A DNA stretch of 64,000 nucleotides from Crocodylus rhombifer. Its lineage: Eukaryota; Chordata; Crocodylia; Crocodylidae. The notes below the pieces were generated by a model. It had not been told where the DNA came from. It ran no database searches and saw only the letters and a program-made list of their open reading frames with translations. Location of the stretch: NCBI GenBank assembly GCA_038503035.1, contig JAVSML010024599.1, forward strand, positions 1,651,921-1,715,920, written 5' to 3'. Shown one piece after another: positions 45,131-58,078 of the stretch (position 1 is the stretch's first letter; every line of letters starts with the position of its first letter). A program made the position numbers and the translations under genes.

Positions 45131-45675
45131 GGAGGATACAAATATGTGGTGGTTTTGGTTTTTTGTTTGTTTTTTTGTGGGGGAGGGTGGGAGGCAGGGA
45201 GTAAAAGAGAAAGGGTAGGTAGAACACAGCTAGGGAATTAGGAGGTTGGGAAATGCCAGATTTAGAAATGTTTGTGCATACTTACTTTATAAGTATGTTC
45301 TGTAAAGAGGTAATGGAGGGGTAGGGAAGACAGCATGTTTCTGACATCACCTGACAGGAAGAATGTTAAGAAGATAGGGCATGTGTGGGGAAGACTGGAA
45401 AAAAAACCATAGGTGTGATAGCCACCGGCCCACTGTGCAAAGATGGAGAGTTATTTAAGGATAAATAAACTAGAGGGAGTAGGATTACAGTGTTTGAAAG
45501 ACCATAAGAAGGTGATTAATTAGATAAGAAAGAAAGATATCATAACAATACTTGGGGATCTGACAGAAAGACAGATGGCAAATAAGTGGAAAGAAGCAAC
45601 AGATAATAAATTGAAAGAAGAACATATAGATATCATATGGATGATTATACGAAATATTTTTCCTATGAGGGGTTA

Positions 45676-46543
45676 TGACGGGGTCCACCCCCACACCTGT
45701 CTAATGGAGGCCTGACCCTCTGTCTCTGGGCTACCCACCCACCTATCTTTCCTGCCACGCCTTGATGGAACAATAATTATGATGTTATTCAAGTGGGAGG
45801 CTGCACATTTAATACCTCCAATGCTAGGGGTTGGTATCCACTGCTCCAAACCTCCCCTACATGGTGACCCATGCCTCCAAATGATATAAATGTTGACCTG
45901 AGCCCTAGGGCATTGGGTCAGCTCACCCTCTGTTGCTGTGCCTCTTGGCACTGGGGTCTGTGCCCTGTCTCTCTGCCACCTGACTCTGCACCCCCCTGGC
46001 GTTGGGATCCTACTACCCCCTGCCTCTGTGCCCCCCCCCCCCCCCCCGGCACTGGGGCTTTGCACAATAGTGTGCCTCACTGAGGCCTCCTCCTCCCCAA
46101 ATAGCCTCAGTCTGTTCCACTGGACAAGCAATAACATAAATATGAGCTCTCCTGGGCATAATAGAAGTCCTGTAAGTCACACTCTAACTCATTTTGGAAG
46201 ACAAGCTTCTCTCTGTTAATTTACTGGGCCTCCCCCTGCCACCAGTACCTATGAGGTCCTGTAGCCCCTTTATCCTACCAGAAGCAGAACAGGCAGTCAG
46301 GCAGCTCCAGTCAGCTTCCTCTAGGAGAGATCCTTCCCTCTTAGCTGCTGCCAGAGCACTCACCCCCTAGCCCCAGCCGTGGAGTTTATATGTTCCCAGG
46401 CCCCTGCTGTCTTCTGGTCAGCTGACCAGCCTGGGTGTTTGGGCTATTAACCCCTACCCTTCTGATGCTTAGGGTTCCTGTAGCCCCAGGTCTTAAAGGC
46501 GCAGCCCTGCCTCTTTGTAACAGGGCTCAGGTTCCATTTTACA
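45676..46543 (+). mobile_element. LTR-like repeat, copy 2, inserted in the LINE
   Basis: It starts TGACGGGGTCCACC and ends CCATTTTACA, consistent with TG...CA. GGGTTA (45670-45675) and GGGGTA (46544-46549) may be a 6-bp target duplication with one change. The LINE reading resumes right after. GGAGTTTATATGTTCCCAGG and GTCAGCTGACCAG match copy 1. A 17-C run sits at 46031-46047. No retroviral coding region is present. Confidence 0.6.
46031..46047. repeat. poly-C tract (17 C)
   Basis: A homopolymer inside LTR-like copy 2. Confidence 0.9.
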
Positions 46544-46549
46544 GGGGTA

Positions 46550-46869
46550 CTCAGCACAAGTGGGGCTTGGTAAGATCACCAGCATGCTCAAGAGAGGGAT
46601 GTGGGGCTGAAGAATCTGTATCACATGCATTTTGGGAATGCCCTTTTGTGCAAGGGATATAGGAGGGGGTGGATCAATTTTTTAGGAGGATAAATATTAA
46701 CTTTGACTTAACATATGAAATGGTGGTATATGGGTTATTGGCCAAAAGACTGGAGCCACAGAGAACAAGATCCATACTATTTTGTGTGACTGTAGCAGTC
46801 TGGAAGGTGAGAAACCTACTGTGGACTAGCTTTCATCAAAAGAGAGTGTTTGTAGTTGGCAATATGTGA
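46550..46869 (+). pseudogene. LINE ORF2 C-terminal region with CCHC-like knuckle
   Basis: After the LTR the frame reads PACSREGCGAEESVSHAFWE, then CPFVQGI and a stop at 46663. Past the stop it continues DQFFRRININFDLTYEMVV, then LLAKRLEPQRTRSILFCVTV and AVWKVRNLLW. The Cys-Cys-His-Cys pattern followed by a helical tail with VWKVRN is typical of the C-terminus of Tx1-type ORF2. Only one stop interrupts it, so it is better preserved than the rest. Confidence 0.7.
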
Positions 46870-47000
46870 ATTGAAATATAATGTGGACCAAGATGTGGAT
46901 GAGATAAGAAAGGAGAAGGCTGAGAAGAGATGGAGGAAAGAAAAATGATAGTGTTTCTTCCAAAAGGGCAAAGGGAAGGAGTGAAAGTTGTTGTTTCCTC

Positions 47001-47398
47001 CTCAGTTGGGGAAATTTCGTGAGAGACTAGTGTGTTAATGGCAGAAGTGATATAATAAGAACAAGGTAATCGTTGTAGTGGAGTTTGTCAAGTGTCATGG
47101 TCATGTAGATTCTTTTAGTCATTTTGTAATATAAAAAGGGTTCCTATCAGAAAGTTTGCCCAATATGGGTTATGTTGTTTTATAGTCATGCTCAGTACAT
47201 GCTGCTTTTGGTAGCAGTTTAATAACAGACAATATATTTCATGAGGTTTCCTTTTATGCAAATGTAGGACAAAGAGCTTTTTCCTCCATGCTGATTGGGG
47301 AAGAAAACCTTATCTTAAATTAAGTAAATACAGTATTATTCCATAACCATGCAAGGATGGGAATCAGAGCTTTAGGCCATGTAGTGTAGTAGAAGATT
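47001..47398. other. no gene seen; probable LINE 3' UTR and flank
   Basis: No coding motif. The LINE 3' end probably lies between 47000 and 47160, but no poly-A or terminal repeat marks it clearly. Confidence 0.3.
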
Positions 47399-47796
47399 CT
47401 CTGCATCGAATGCACCCTGCAGGCCTCATTCAGCCTGGGGCTCTGTGTCATGCAGCCTGCAGGGTGCCTCACAGGTCCACCACCACTGAATTTCTAGACT
47501 CATGGGGAGCCCTGGGCCTGGTGTGCTGAATCAGGCACCCAATCCCAGCATGGAAGGCCAGGCAGGGGCAGTGTCAGGCTCCTGAGACTCAGTCCTGCCA
47601 TGTCCAAATCAATCCAAGTGTATGGCGGCAGGAGAGGCCCCCAAGGCCCCCAAGGACCAATCCTGGTGTGTGAGGGTGGCAGGAGACAGTACTGGGCTCC
47701 AAGGCCTGCTCCTGACATGCAGGGTATGATCCAGCCTGCTGACTGGCCCCTGCCCCAATCATTTGGCCTGTGGAGCTAACAGATTGAGCACCACTG
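47399..47796 (-). mobile_element. hAT-like element (one end recognised)
   Basis: The right end, reverse-complemented, reads CAGTGGTGCTCAATCTGTTA, close to the common hAT-Charlie terminus. The interior is GC-rich with repeated GGCAGGAGA and CTGCAGGGTG words. The left end and the target duplication were not found. Confidence 0.42.
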
Positions 47797-50700
47797 ATAT
47801 AATGACATCCTCTACTGCTTCCTAATCATTATATTAGATCATAAATATTAAAATGTAAAAAATTAGCATTTTTGTCATGAGAAAATTAGTATAGGTTACC
47901 TTTAAGGGCTCTGAAGACTTCCTTTGAGTCCTCTCCCATGGGTTTGATATATCTAAAGAACACTGATGCACAGATTAAAGAACACCAAAAAGGTATTCTC
48001 AAATAACATTTGGAACAATCCAAGTAAGTTGCTCTGTAATATATGTGACTTAGCTAGGTACCTGGCAGGCTGTGCGGCACAAAACTTTTATTATCCCTCA
48101 TTTGGTGCATAATCACCAAATGCATAATTTTCTAATAGTTTGCCTTTCTTGAGTAATAGCTCAAGACAGATACCTTTCTATCATACCACTACAATTATGT
48201 ATATTTCCATTCTTTTGCTCTTTTTCACTTGGTCTCTCTCACACTTGCACTTGCATACCAGGAACTGCATACACTTTTGAAAACCAAACTCTTAGCTGTT
48301 AATTGCATGCAAATATTCTTAAAATTGCATCCCAGTGCATATATATGGACTCCATCAGAGGTCTGAGAAAGTATGTTGTCTTTTTTACTATCCATTGTCT
48401 CTAAGATTACCTTTGAGCTTAGAATACAAAACTTTTCCGTAGGCTACATTTCCATTTTCAATGTTTTATAACTCTGTGAGTGGAACTGCTTTGCACAGTG
48501 ACAGAAGCATCCATTACTTGCAGCAACATGGTGATTTGTTACATTTTACTGCATTCAGTTGAAGGGACAAAAAAGTAGGGGTGGGGGAGGAAGAGTGAAG
48601 GAGGAGGGAGAGAAAATCACAGTACATATACACAAGAGGTTTTGTATATAATCTGAATAACTTCCATCCCTGTAGAGGTCTCTTATCTTAATGACTTTGC
48701 TAAAGAAGTTGTCTTGTCAAACATATTTAAAAGCTTTTGCCTCATATGAATAATTTACAAATGGAAGCAATTTGGCAACAGCCTGAGTCAAGATAAAAAA
48801 ACTCCTTGGCATGGCAGAAGCATGCAAATGTTAAGCAAACTACGTTACCAAATATTGAAGAATTTTGACTGTAATTTTTCAACATTAAATTTATTTGAGT
48901 GCACCCCATTCTTCTTAGTGCTGCTGAAGCTTTACAACTTTCCACTTGATTAGAGTCTGTTTTGTTCTCTTCCATGTAATACAAATACCATACAATAGTA
49001 TTCCAAACAAAATTCAATTGTTTTGCACAGATGGGTAGAGTCCATACAGACTAAATCCATCTCAGAATGCTGGCTTCTGATTTTTTATTCTCGCATGCTG
49101 TTTTCTGCTATTCTTGTACTGTATCACAACTGCACAGGAGATGGGTAATTGAGGACAGGGAAGAGATATGATACCTGATAAATCCAAGATGAAACAGGAG
49201 AGAGAGTATGTTGGTGGCGAGAAGAAAGATGATGGGAACCATGGAGAACTGGGAGACGATGAAGGAAAGATGAGGATTTTTTTTTGACATGGAAAGAAAA
49301 AGATTGGGAAACAGAGAGAGAGGAAAGAATGGGAATTTGAAGTTAAATCCTGTTCCTGTTGCAGTGCATGGCCAAATATGCCTTGAACTAAACAAGAGCA
49401 AAACCAGTTCCTTAGAGTATAAGGGGCAGGTAGAAAATGAGAAGCAACAGGGGAAGACAAATTAAAACAAATACGACTAGAGCTGTGCAAACACATTGAC
49501 AAATTCATTCAGCGAATCAGTCTTGGATCTGATTGAGGTAGTACCATATTATGTGCATTTTTGCACATTTTGTCTGTTTGTATTTCATGTGAGTGCTTGG
49601 GGTGGTGCTTATCAACATGTACATATGTATATGCATATTTACATAGGAACTAGTATATTAACATACAAACAAGAGTATGGATGCTGGAAGGGCTTACCTG
49701 GCTGCCCTATTATTTGTTAAGTATGTGACAAAAGAGAATTGAAAGTAAAGTCTTCAAGGCAGCCAATAAATCAAGTTTACATCATTCTCTCTCTGTCAGT
49801 CTGTTAGGAACCTAGTTATTTTTAAATTTGGGTTTCCAGCCAAAAATGAGAGCAGGAAAAGAGCACAGGAAACAATTTTAAATGCCTTAAAAATTTCTTT
49901 GCCTACTTAATCTTTTAAGCCTTTCTCTTTTAAGTGTTCCACATTCCTTACTCAAGAGATACAGGACCCTTGTGATTTCTTCAAACCCTGCTCCTGTTCC
50001 AAAAGATTAAGTCATCTGCAAAAACTATGTCAAACAAATCAGGTAACCAATCACAGAGGCAGCAAATCAAACACTTAAAGGCAAACATGCTGAACCATTC
50101 ATGAAAACCCCTGGGTCCCAAGTATATTAAAAATTATTTGTCAATTAGCTGTAAATGAGGACAAACTCGTAAAAGTCCATGCATGTAGGCAGAAACTATC
50201 ATGTGCAGAGAAGAGGGTGAGGGGGAACATTTTCAAAAGGAACCAAGTCCTTAGGAGACTAAGTTCCTCTTCCAAAATTGAATTGGGCACTCAGCAATAT
50301 GAATCAGATTTAGATAAGTTAATGAGTCCTGAATTAAATTGCAAGGCATCCCAAGCTACTTTTAGATACTGGACTTGCTTCCAACTCACTTTGGCCCTTC
50401 TGAAAACATTCCCCCAGCTCTGACAAATTGTTCATGAGTAGTTCAGTCATCCTGAGATATGCTGAAAGGAGCAAGAGCAACAGGAAACATGAAAGAGCCT
50501 GGTTGCATTCCTGAGCTGAAATGGGAAGAAACAGGGGGCTTGAACATGAAGGAAAACATGGACTGAGAATAATAATTGTATTAGTGTTTTCTTTCTTTCA
50601 TTTTCCATGTTGATGTGTCATTTGGAAACCTTGGTTATATATGTAATTTGTTTTTATAATGCTTAGCTTTGCTGCACAATGATTTAGATTCTGTTCTGCA

Positions 50701-51139
50701 GTTTGCCCCTCGTGGAAATCATGGGAGCAAAAGGGGATACCAACATGGTGTAGTTAGCAGGATTAAGTCTAAAAAAACCAAAGGTCTAATATTCTGCAGA
50801 CTCGTTGTCAGAGAAGGACAGGTTAATTACAATAGGCAACATATTTTAGCCATAGTAATGTCAAAAGCATGATATTGTCATGAGGTTGCTACTTCACAAT
50901 GTGACGCTACATATTACATTACTGTAAAATAGGCAGGATCTTTCGCAATGCCCCAAGCAATACTGTGTGAGGACACAAACCCAGGAATATTGTGACTTGC
51001 TGTCAAGATGCAGTTTGGCTTCCCATATTAAACAAATGCCATTAAGGCCACATAGAAACATTCCAAGAAGGAATCAGTCTAAGTTATGTGGTTTTCTGTA
51101 AGCAGCCTAGATTAGATTGATGAAGAACAGTACACACAT
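47797..51139. other. unique AT-rich sequence
   Basis: No exon or recognised repeat. A purine-rich stretch at 48560-48620 and a GA-rich stretch at 49140-49440 give minus-strand frames of low complexity without domains. Confidence 0.35.
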
Positions 51140-52650
51140 TCACCCTTAGGAAGGGAAGGCATGTAGGCTGCCTGCATTGACAGAGGCCTGCAGGTTCAGG
51201 GCATTCCTGCATACTTCCCAGCATGCCCCATGGGCTCCCTGGACTGCTCGACACTGCCAAGCACCCAGGCTACCCTGATTGGCTGCTGACATGGGCAAAC
51301 AGGCCCCAACCCCCTGCCACTTCACTGCAGCCCTTCCCCCATGCCAAATCCTAGGCTTCCAGAAAAGTCCCACAGCAAGTGCCCTCCCTCGTGAACTGCA
51401 TGTGCTTCTGTGCCCCAGCCTGTCTGCACCCTGCCATGGAATCCCACAACTCGCCCACAAGCAGAGACCCAGGAGTTGTGGTGTGTCCTGCTTGTTGACC
51501 TGTGTGCTTCTTGCCAGAGGCTGAGGGACATCATACAGCAGCTGGTCACCATTGGGCATGGCTTTGTGCCCCCAAGCCAGCAGCCAGACATCCCATGCAG
51601 GGCCACCAACTTGCACCCTGCCTTGACTGGGCTACCAACTTTCACATGGATGACAAGGACAAGGCCAGTTCTGGGCCAGAGTCACCAGCACCAACTCCTC
51701 TGCCCTTCCCTCCTTGTGACTCCCCCTCTTGGGGCACACATTGGGATGCAGGGAGAATGTGGTATGAAGATGTGTGCCTCAGTTTACAATGTTGCAGTTG
51801 CCAACCTTTTCTAATTTTTAATAAAGACAGCCTGTTTAAAGTTGCATGTGGCAGAACTTAGCTACCCTTTCTATGAATGCAAACCAGCAAAGTTTCTAGG
51901 GGCATCTGCCTGCTTGCCCCGGCTTGGATGCTCAGTGCCCCTGACCTGCCCTACTACTTTGGAATCTGATAGCTGTGGGCCAAAAAAGACACATGGCTCA
52001 GGTATCTGCTAGGAGTGGCTGAGCTGCAGAGGTCACAAGGTTGCCTCTGTGCAGGCCCAGTTCCAATGTTCTCCTCTCTATCATCCTGACCCACCAAAGG
52101 CAAGCTACCATCACCAACTCCTGCATGCTGGGGTCTGGTTGGCAGGTTGCCTGGCTCTGGCCTCTGAGGTATGGTGTACAGAGACAAGGGTTGAGGTCCT
52201 TGAGGTTGTTCCCAAGGGCAGAGGCATGGGGGTCCCTGACTGGATCTGTGGGAGCCAGGGTTGGGGTCTGTGGGGCTGTACCTGAGCACAGGGGGCCTCC
52301 TGGACTCAGTACTGAGTCTGTGTGTACACTGTGGGGTGTTTTGTAATAGGACATGGGGACATGGCCTGTGGGGACATGGCCTGGGGACTTGGGTGCCCAG
52401 GTCACAGAACTTGTGTAGCAGACACAAACACCTCTTTTTCCCCTGCTGCCTACTTGCAGCTGACAAATGGCAGGAGGCAAGGTTGGGGAAAGGGTTTGTG
52501 CTGGCTCAGCAATGGGAGAGGTCAGGGGTGGGGCCCTCTGGGCACTTGGTCACAGCAGCTGAGCGTGGGGTGAGGGCTAGTGTGCCTCCCTGCAAGGGAG
52601 GTATAGCAGGGGCTGCAAAGAAGGCTGGGATGCTGGAGGACAGTGATCTA
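51140..52650. other. GC-rich block of unknown origin, about 1.5 kb
   Basis: The block has sharp changes in base composition at both sides. Long overlapping frames on both strands (up to 170 codons) show no domain and no codon bias I can detect. A local GGGGACATGGCCTG repeat lies at about 52353-52392. It resembles in composition the core of the TIR element at 1612-3270, but no terminal repeats were found. Confidence 0.35.
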
Positions 52651-53583
52651 ACTTGAATTAACAGAGTCCTGTGAAAAAAATTGTAGCACTGTCTGAATGA
52701 TAAGGAATATTGAGGTATGTCTTGATTGTGTTCGGAATTGAAGCAAATGTAAAGTTTTTTTAATGGTTTCAGTTGGAGCAGAATTAGATCCTTTCTGAAG
52801 ATTTATTCCAGCAGTCTTATGGCTGGTAGTTTATTCCTCATTTCACTGTCGATATTGCAACAGCCTATTCAGAAGTCAGAATTTATAAATGTCATTTTAT
52901 CATAACTACGGAGATTATTATTGCATGTCAATTTTCCAAAAAATGCCTGAAGGAAGAGTAAAATCTCATCTTCTCTCAAGATATTAACGTTTACAAATCT
53001 TTGCTTCAGCCTTTTAGAAACAATAATATTCTTCAAGTGTTAGCTTCTAACAAGTTAGAAATATGGGAAAACATATCCATGACCAAATTCTCTTCTTGCT
53101 TACTCTTTTGGCAATATGGAGTAACTCCACATAAGTCAAAGCATTTACATCAATGAAAAAATGGTGAATGCAAGAAGAGAACCTAGCCCATAGTCGTACC
53201 ATGTGACTTAAACATAAATGCAATGTACAACTGAGAAAAATGTGTTTAATGTAACCTTCACAAGTCATCAGTACAGAATCCTTTCATTCTGGTCTCTGTT
53301 TATTCATGTTACAAAATGCCTTTGTTTAGGAATTTCACTAGCCTAGTTTAACATAAAAGTGCATCAATAATGCAAAGCCCAACAAATGAGTTGGTACATT
53401 GTATTGGTTAATAGCACAGTGTTAAAACCAGCTACATTGAATGGATTAATTTAACTACTTTTTCTACGAGCAGGAAAAGGACTTATAATATTTATTTATT
53501 GGCTGCTTTCATTTGCCCTCTCTTCCCCTGCCCTTCCCCATCCTTTTCCACTCTCCGCTCGCTCACTCTCTCTCTCTGCCTTG
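52651..53583. other. no gene seen
   Basis: AT-rich sequence without recognised features. Confidence 0.35.
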
Positions 53584-53604
53584 CTCACACACACACACAC
53601 ACAC
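53584..53604. repeat. (CA)n microsatellite at an assembly gap
   Basis: About ten CA units run into the Ns. The upstream 53550-53580 is CT-rich. The true array is probably longer. Confidence 0.9.
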
Positions 53605-53614
53605 NNNNNNNNNN
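53605..53614. other. assembly gap (10 N)
   Basis: Ten Ns that terminate the CA repeat. Confidence 0.99.
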
Positions 53615-54204
53615 GAAGGATCTGTTACGTCTTATACATGCATTAGTAACAAGATCCTTCAACAGAGAACAGAATTCTTATCAAAGGCACTGTATAAGCA
53701 CAGAGTAAGGCCAGGGTCTTATTAAAGAGGTTTATTCTTTCCTTGAGACAAGGGACTCTGGGTTTTCCTTGCCCCAAGACAAGAAATTTTGATGCAAAAG
53801 CCTGAAGGTTGCTTCATCAAGACAACTGCACACAAACAAACAACTGTCCTGGAACCACGATAAAATTTCCCAGGTTGGGGCAGGTTTCTGGGACTACTCT
53901 TTTTAATTTTCTTTTTCTTTAGGACAGCTTGGGTTTTCAGGAAAACCTATTCAAATGTCCATGGTTAAAAAAATATAGTCTTTATCCAAGAGCTTACAAT
54001 CTGAGACTTAATCTATACTGCACAGCTCTGCTGGCAATGCATAGCTATAGCAATAAAATTGCTGGTGTGGATACAACTATCCTGATAATATCTCTTTGCT
54101 CTTTTTACAGCCCCAGTTCTTTTAAGCGAACTCTTTTTATTTACCTATGGAGTTTTACACAGGCAATTATTCTATTCCTTAGTTAGCTCAAGCTGTGTCT
54201 GTTT

Positions 54205-54350
54205 CTTTTTCCCAGACCTGAAGAAGAGCACTGCATGCTTGAATGTTTTTAAGATCTCTCCCTACCATGCCGTTGATCCAATAAAAGATGTCACCCCTCA
54301 AAATATCCTCTCCTCTCTCATATTTCATGGACCATCACAGCTACCATATC
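54205..54350 (+). mobile_element. Penelope-like repeat tail (second type)
   Basis: CCAGACCTGAAGAAGAGC at 54212-54229, GTTGATCCAATAAAAGATG at 54272-54290 and GGACCATCACAGCTACCA at 54329-54346 are the fixed landmarks of an abundant vertebrate repeat end. CTGAAGA followed by a short hairpin and TGAAT, where CGAAA would be expected, looks like a degenerate hammerhead core. The family assignment is from memory and moderate. Confidence 0.5.
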
Positions 54351-57300
54351 ACTCTAGCCATCCTGACAAAACAGAGCTTTTGTCAGATTAGTTTATGCCA
54401 TTCTGGGAGAAGGCAGCACCAAAGCATTAACTGGCTCAGAGATGCATAAGCTTTTGCAGGTGATGGTCTATTCTCATATTTTTCTCTTATGTGCACTATA
54501 GTTTCCTTACTTACTCATTAAAGTTAATAGGACCAAAATGTGTCTTATATGCTGCAACTAGTGTTAGAAGCTCTATATAATTATATGCATTGCTTCTGAC
54601 CCAATTCCAGTCCCATTGTTTAAAAGGAGACTGCAATATTCAGCACTAGCTTAGGTGTTTATGAGGGGTGTAAAGTCTTGAATTGGCTGCTCCCCTTCCT
54701 ACAATGCCACCTATGTATAGCTACCAAAAGGGGTTAAGCGCTGTCTCAGAAGAATGTCATCACTATTTTTCAGCAGTGATTTCACAAAGTTTCACAAGTA
54801 ACTGGCAGAGTGAAAATGAGAATCCAGGTTTCTCATACTCCTAGATTACATCACTTCATCTCCTCTCAGCATGAACAATTAAAAGAAAGCACAGATTCAT
54901 TACTTTTCATTGAAGTTTTCTAAAACATGTTTTAGGAATAAATTATTATTTTTATTATTTGACTATTTATTATTACCCAGACTTAGTTACCACTAAGTGT
55001 TAGTTATCACTTATGTTTTTCTGAAACACCATAGGTAATTACACTCCAGAACAGAAAAGCTTAATAAACTATAGCGGAGAATTCTCCTCTAGTAAAATTC
55101 AGTTGATTTCAGGGACCTTAAACCACAAGAAAATCTGGCCTATGCTTTTAGGACAAAACACAAGGAATGTAATTTTATCTACACAGGGGAAAAAAAAAAA
55201 AATCACAAAGACTTCATGTCCAGGAGGTCTTTCCCCACTGTAGTGTGTTAGGTCCCTATAATCATTTCCACTTACTTACGCACCAACACATCTGAAATCT
55301 TAAGTGCTAGTGAATGGCTGTTGTAGGAAAAACAAACTAGCTTGTTTAGTAAATAAAATCAGAAGCAGAAACAGAAGCAAACTAAAATCCCAGGCCCTGA
55401 TATTTTTAGAACATTATCTGCTAGGTTTGTCATAAAAGCAAATTCATTCCATACAGTGTTTGTAACAGGCTCTGGCTGGAAGCTAGCATTGCTAAAGAGT
55501 ATCAAGAGGTCTCTTATAGGCCATGGATTCCTGAATCAAGAACAGGTGCAGTCACACCCACTCCACAAACAAAGATATTTTGTTTGAATAAGCACAGCCC
55601 AGAAGAATGGGATGTATTAATAGCTAAATAGTGTCTTTATTAACAGTAGAACAGCTGGCAGTTCTATATGACAGCACTCATTCCAATCCATTTTATCCAA
55701 TTGCAAAACTATAAGCACACTACACCAGGGAACCAAAGAGACCACACACAAGCAATCAGCCATTCAACAGCACTATAATTGCTTCACAGTTGGAAGTTTG
55801 TTCTACTCAGCCACTGTTATTCTTTTAGGCTGAATTGTTGGTGCACTGCTACTATCTAGAATCAAGTGCTGCTAATGCAGATAAGCTTGCTTAGAGAAAC
55901 TTCCTTTGTTTTACAAGCCCCCATGAGCTATTCCCCTGCAGGAGCTTTTGCTGTGCCTCTAAGGATCACAAATGCCTCAAGTGCTGGGTGCCAGAAGTGA
56001 GGAAGAGGCAGTTAGTTTCAGGATCTCTATTATCCTTAGCAAAGTGGTTACCCTGACAAGGGAAAAAAATAAACTCCTGAGTCTTAAAGACCCTGTTAGA
56101 CCTTGCTTGAGAACCTTTCCTTAAGACTTCCTACTGAGCTGAAGAATAAGCTCTGTGAGTCAGTATGAGATGTATAAATGCCTGTAACTGTACTAGTAGC
56201 CTCTCCCCAGCAGGGAAGCTGTTCTAGAATGAATTGGTTTGAGGGTTTAATCAGGTTTCATACGTAGGTGTAAGTATGTGTGCATGCGTGCGTATGTGTG
56301 CATGTGAGAGGGAAAGAGTGATTACTGGTATGTGTGCATACACATGTACATGTACGTGCTTATGAGAGATAAAAGATGATTGGATGATCTGAGAATGCAT
56401 AAGAAATTACAACCAAGCATATCTTTTTAAAATCCCCAATAAGGATAGTCAGGTGTGGGTCTAACCTTATATTTTCCATGTCTGATTACTGTTTTGTTTG
56501 CAGTATACAGTAGCTCTGAAATTGTTCTTTGTTAATGCAATTTTTTCCCTACAGTATAATAGTTATTTGGTGAGTTTTCCAAGTATTCTTAAGGGAGAAC
56601 ATTAAAAAGCTCTCAGCTGTAGTTAGCTCAGCAGAATACAGACAGATATGAAATTATAAACTCTTTATAATTCACAGTTTCCCACCCCCCTTTGCTTTCT
56701 ATCATCTTTGGGGATTAAATGACTCAGAGGAATAATGCTTATTGTTTAAGGTTTACCATTCAGGAGATCTCTCTCTGACTATATCTACAACAGCACTTCA
56801 GTATATTGTTGTGATTTCTTTGTTATTACTTGACATATGGCTCTAGGTAATAAAATAATGGGCTGTCCCAACTTGTTATCTGTTTCTGCTGCTTCAGGAT
56901 GACTTTCAGGTTGTCCTTTTTTTTGCTCCATCTCTACTGATGGCACCTTATGAATAAATGAACAGGTCTTATAGGCAAGACAATAGATTTGTATGAACTG
57001 AAGATCATTGTTAAGACTAACAGTAGATTCAGGACTAGAAATTCTGATTAGTGAAGACAAGTTGCTTAAAAAACCTTACCAAGTCCAGGGGCTGAAATGA
57101 AGTTTAATTAAAGCCAATATTTAAATGGAAAGTGTGTGAAATGGGCAGTAATAAATTCCAAATGCAGAGAAAAAGGAAAGATCATCAATGATCATATTTA
57201 AAAAACAAGGCATGAAAGCTGAGCATAGATGTTATGTGAAGGTACAGATAATAACTGTGCATGCAAAATGAATCCAATCCTCCCCCTTGACCATTATCTC

Positions 57301-57724
57301 TTTCCTTCATGTTATCGCTTTCCTTCATCTGAACAGATCTTAGCAAAATGGAGCCCTATTTTGATTTTGTCCCTTTGGCTCTCTTCCATAATTACTAGCA
57401 CAAGAACTAGTGTTATGGAGGCTAATGGTGAAAATGGGTACCGAAGACTTGATTTATACAAGCAGCTTCATGTCATGTGTGCCCAATACCTCATAAAAGA
57501 AAATATTTCCCTACCTACAATGATTTTTTTCTTTTTCCAGTGAATCCAATTTCCTAAACAACATTATTTTAAGCTACTGGCATATGGATTACAGTGCAGA
57601 TAGAGCAGCAGCTTGGGTTTGAAAGATGAAACAGTCTTCTATGGGAATACACAGCATGTCACTTGAATTTCCCTCTTTCACCAAAACAATGGGACCAATG
57701 ATTCTTTGTGCTTTTACATATCTT
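54351..57724. other. no gene seen; TG-rich simple sequence at 56262-56362
   Basis: Mostly unique AT-rich DNA. 56262-56362 alternates purine and pyrimidine (GTGTGCATGCGTGCGTATGT and CATACACATGTACATGTACG), an old degenerate TG microsatellite. Confidence 0.4.
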
Positions 57725-57732
57725 TCATACAG

Positions 57733-58070
57733 TAGCATTTCCCAAACTGTGTGGGTTTATGCCACACCTTAGTAAAGTTAATCATTCTCCTCCTACTTCA
57801 GCAGCCAATGCAATTTCCATTGCAGTGGCTTCTCTCACTGCTAATTTCCTCCTCTGTCATCAGTGGAAATTGGTGATGGGGGCAGAGGGTAACAGAAACA
57901 GCGGCCTCAAAAGTTAGGATGTATGAAAGTAGCTGAAATAGGGCAGAGGGCACAAGTGCCCAACTTTACTATGGTGGTACCACAGATTGATCTCAAACAC
58001 CCCACCCCCAGGTACCTTTTGTTCCCCTCTCCCCACAAAGGGAGTATGGAAAACAGTTTGACAAATGCTG
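57733..58070. mobile_element. non-autonomous hAT element, 338 bp
   Basis: Left end TAGCATTTCCCAAACTG; right end reverse-complemented CAGCATTTGTCAAACTG (14 of 17). Flanks TCATACAG (57725-57732) and TGTTACAG (58071-58078) agree at 6 of 8 positions. The ends belong to the hAT-Charlie type. No transposase is present. Confidence 0.72.
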
Positions 58071-58078
58071 TGTTACAG

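Larger units (their letters stand above)
41250..47000 (+). mobile_element. decayed L1/Tx1-like LINE split by two LTR-family insertions
   Basis: In one orientation and in the expected order I see: a purine-rich ORF1 relic (41430-41980), LTR-like insertion 1 (about 42030-42838), the ORF2 endonuclease end (about 43150-43880), reverse transcriptase (44230-44800), thumb (45013-45130), LTR-like insertion 2 (45676-46543), a Cys/His knuckle and the C-terminal region (46544-46869). The edges are approximate. The CR1-type 3' repeat is absent. The Tx1/L1 assignment rests on the NWRPI, LDLEKSYDRV, GCLLSPYLFV and C-terminal CCHC motifs. Confidence 0.75.

Noticed and set aside
51146..52656. Frames of 119-170 codons in the GC-rich block
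   Set aside because: Present on both strands in several frames, without motifs or splice context.
56262..56362. CRISPR-like or regulatory repeat
   Set aside because: It is a degenerate TG/CATG microsatellite with no spacer structure.
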